In this document: one piece after another, positions 6,926 to 7,136 of the stretch | Layout of the letters: each line of letters begins with the position of its first letter | Numbering within the stretch: position 1 is the first letter of the stretch | Source: Methanobacteriota archaeon | Lineage (GTDB): Archaea; Thermoplasmatota; Poseidoniia; Poseidoniales; Poseidoniaceae | Direction: 5' to 3' | Length of the DNA stretch: 7,136 nt | Assembly: GCA_029979405.1 (NCBI GenBank) | Contig: JAPOHM010000069.1 | Span: 1-7,136 of the forward strand | The notes under the pieces: model-generated | Told to the model about the DNA's origin: nothing | Seen by the model: the letters and a program-made list of their open reading frames with translations, nothing else | Databases searched by the model: none | Made by a program: the position numbers and the translations under genes

Positions 6926-7136
6926 TTGGAGGATGCAGGGAGTAAGCCCCTTTCTGTTCCCTTGCGGTGACTGCATTCAACTATGCGTCCTACCTGTCCC
7001 TGAGCGTGCCACGTTAACGGGACTGTTTGGACTTGCTCCAGCGGGGTTGCTCGTCTCATCGATAATATGGCAATCTCGTCCTTCCGGATTCATCGTACAC
7101 ACCACACCTCGTTCGTTTCTGCACCATTGACCGACC
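6926..7136 (-). ncRNA. rnpB: RNase P RNA, 3' part (5' end beyond the window)
   Basis: This is the catalytic RNA that trims tRNA 5' leaders. Read on the minus strand, conserved blocks appear in the right order: CTGGAGCAAGTCCAAACAG near 7026-7044, an L15-like AGGTAGG near 6989-6995, AGTTGAATGCAGTCACC (region IV) near 6966-6982, and GAACAGAAAGGGGCTTAC (region V, 3' strand of P4) at 6942-6959. A P16-like hairpin is closed by GTCCC/GGGAC at 6996-7000 and 7019-7023. The GGU of L15 contacts the tRNA CCA end in this family. There is no P18 hairpin between L15 and region IV, unlike bacterial molecules, which fits archaeal type A; presence of P15/P16 argues against the reduced type M. The 3' strand of P1/P2 should end at about 6926-6931. 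The 5' strands of P1-P4 and the promoter lie to the right of the window. The 3' boundary is approximate. Confidence 0.9.

Noticed and set aside
6906..7130. Open frame of 74 codons on the plus strand over the right edge
   Set aside because: It lies antisense to conserved RNase P RNA blocks, overlaps the transporter end, has no ribosome site and its translation looks like no protein.
1..7136. Mobile elements, CRISPR repeats, tRNA genes
   Set aside because: No inverted or direct repeats of useful length, no transposase or integrase motifs and no tRNA-like cloverleaf were seen by eye.

Overview
The window looks archaeal, and most likely comes from a planktonic marine euryarchaeote of the Poseidoniales/Marine Group II kind. 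The strongest evidence is the partial RNase P RNA at the right edge. It has the universal core but no P18 hairpin between the L15 GGU loop and conserved region IV, as in archaeal type A molecules. The lineage itself is inferred from AT-rich base use and gene content and was not tested by comparison.

Left half (minus strand, about 1-2615): a tight run of four genes read right to left. It begins with an NAD-dependent nucleotide-sugar epimerase. Next come a membrane-anchored thioredoxin-like protein with CGAC, a VKOR-family membrane protein with CQFC, and a histidine-rich membrane-anchored protein cut by the left edge. The last gene is easy to miss because its frame runs out of the window. The junctions are 1 nt, 1 nt and a TAATG overlap, so co-transcription and translational coupling are very likely. 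VKOR plus a thioredoxin-like partner is the known arrangement for making disulfides outside the membrane. The histidine-rich protein may be a metal-binding member of the same module.

Middle (2616-2794): a divergent intergenic region with the start signals of the minus-strand run and of the plus-strand genes. It also holds a possible short leader frame.

Right half (plus strand, 2795-6925): an uncharacterised 83-residue protein, a polyprenol-phosphate-type family 2 glycosyltransferase with two C-terminal membrane segments, and a large RND/MMPL-type transporter with about 12 membrane segments. The transporter's outer loops carry two cysteine pairs and a calcium-loop-like motif, so it is a plausible substrate of the disulfide machinery next door. 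The epimerase and the glycosyltransferase suggest cell-surface or lipid-linked glycan synthesis.

Right edge (6926-7136): the 3' part of RNase P RNA on the minus strand. Its expected 3' end meets the transporter stop codon with essentially no spacer. I saw no insertion sequence, CRISPR array, tRNA or phage-like gene.
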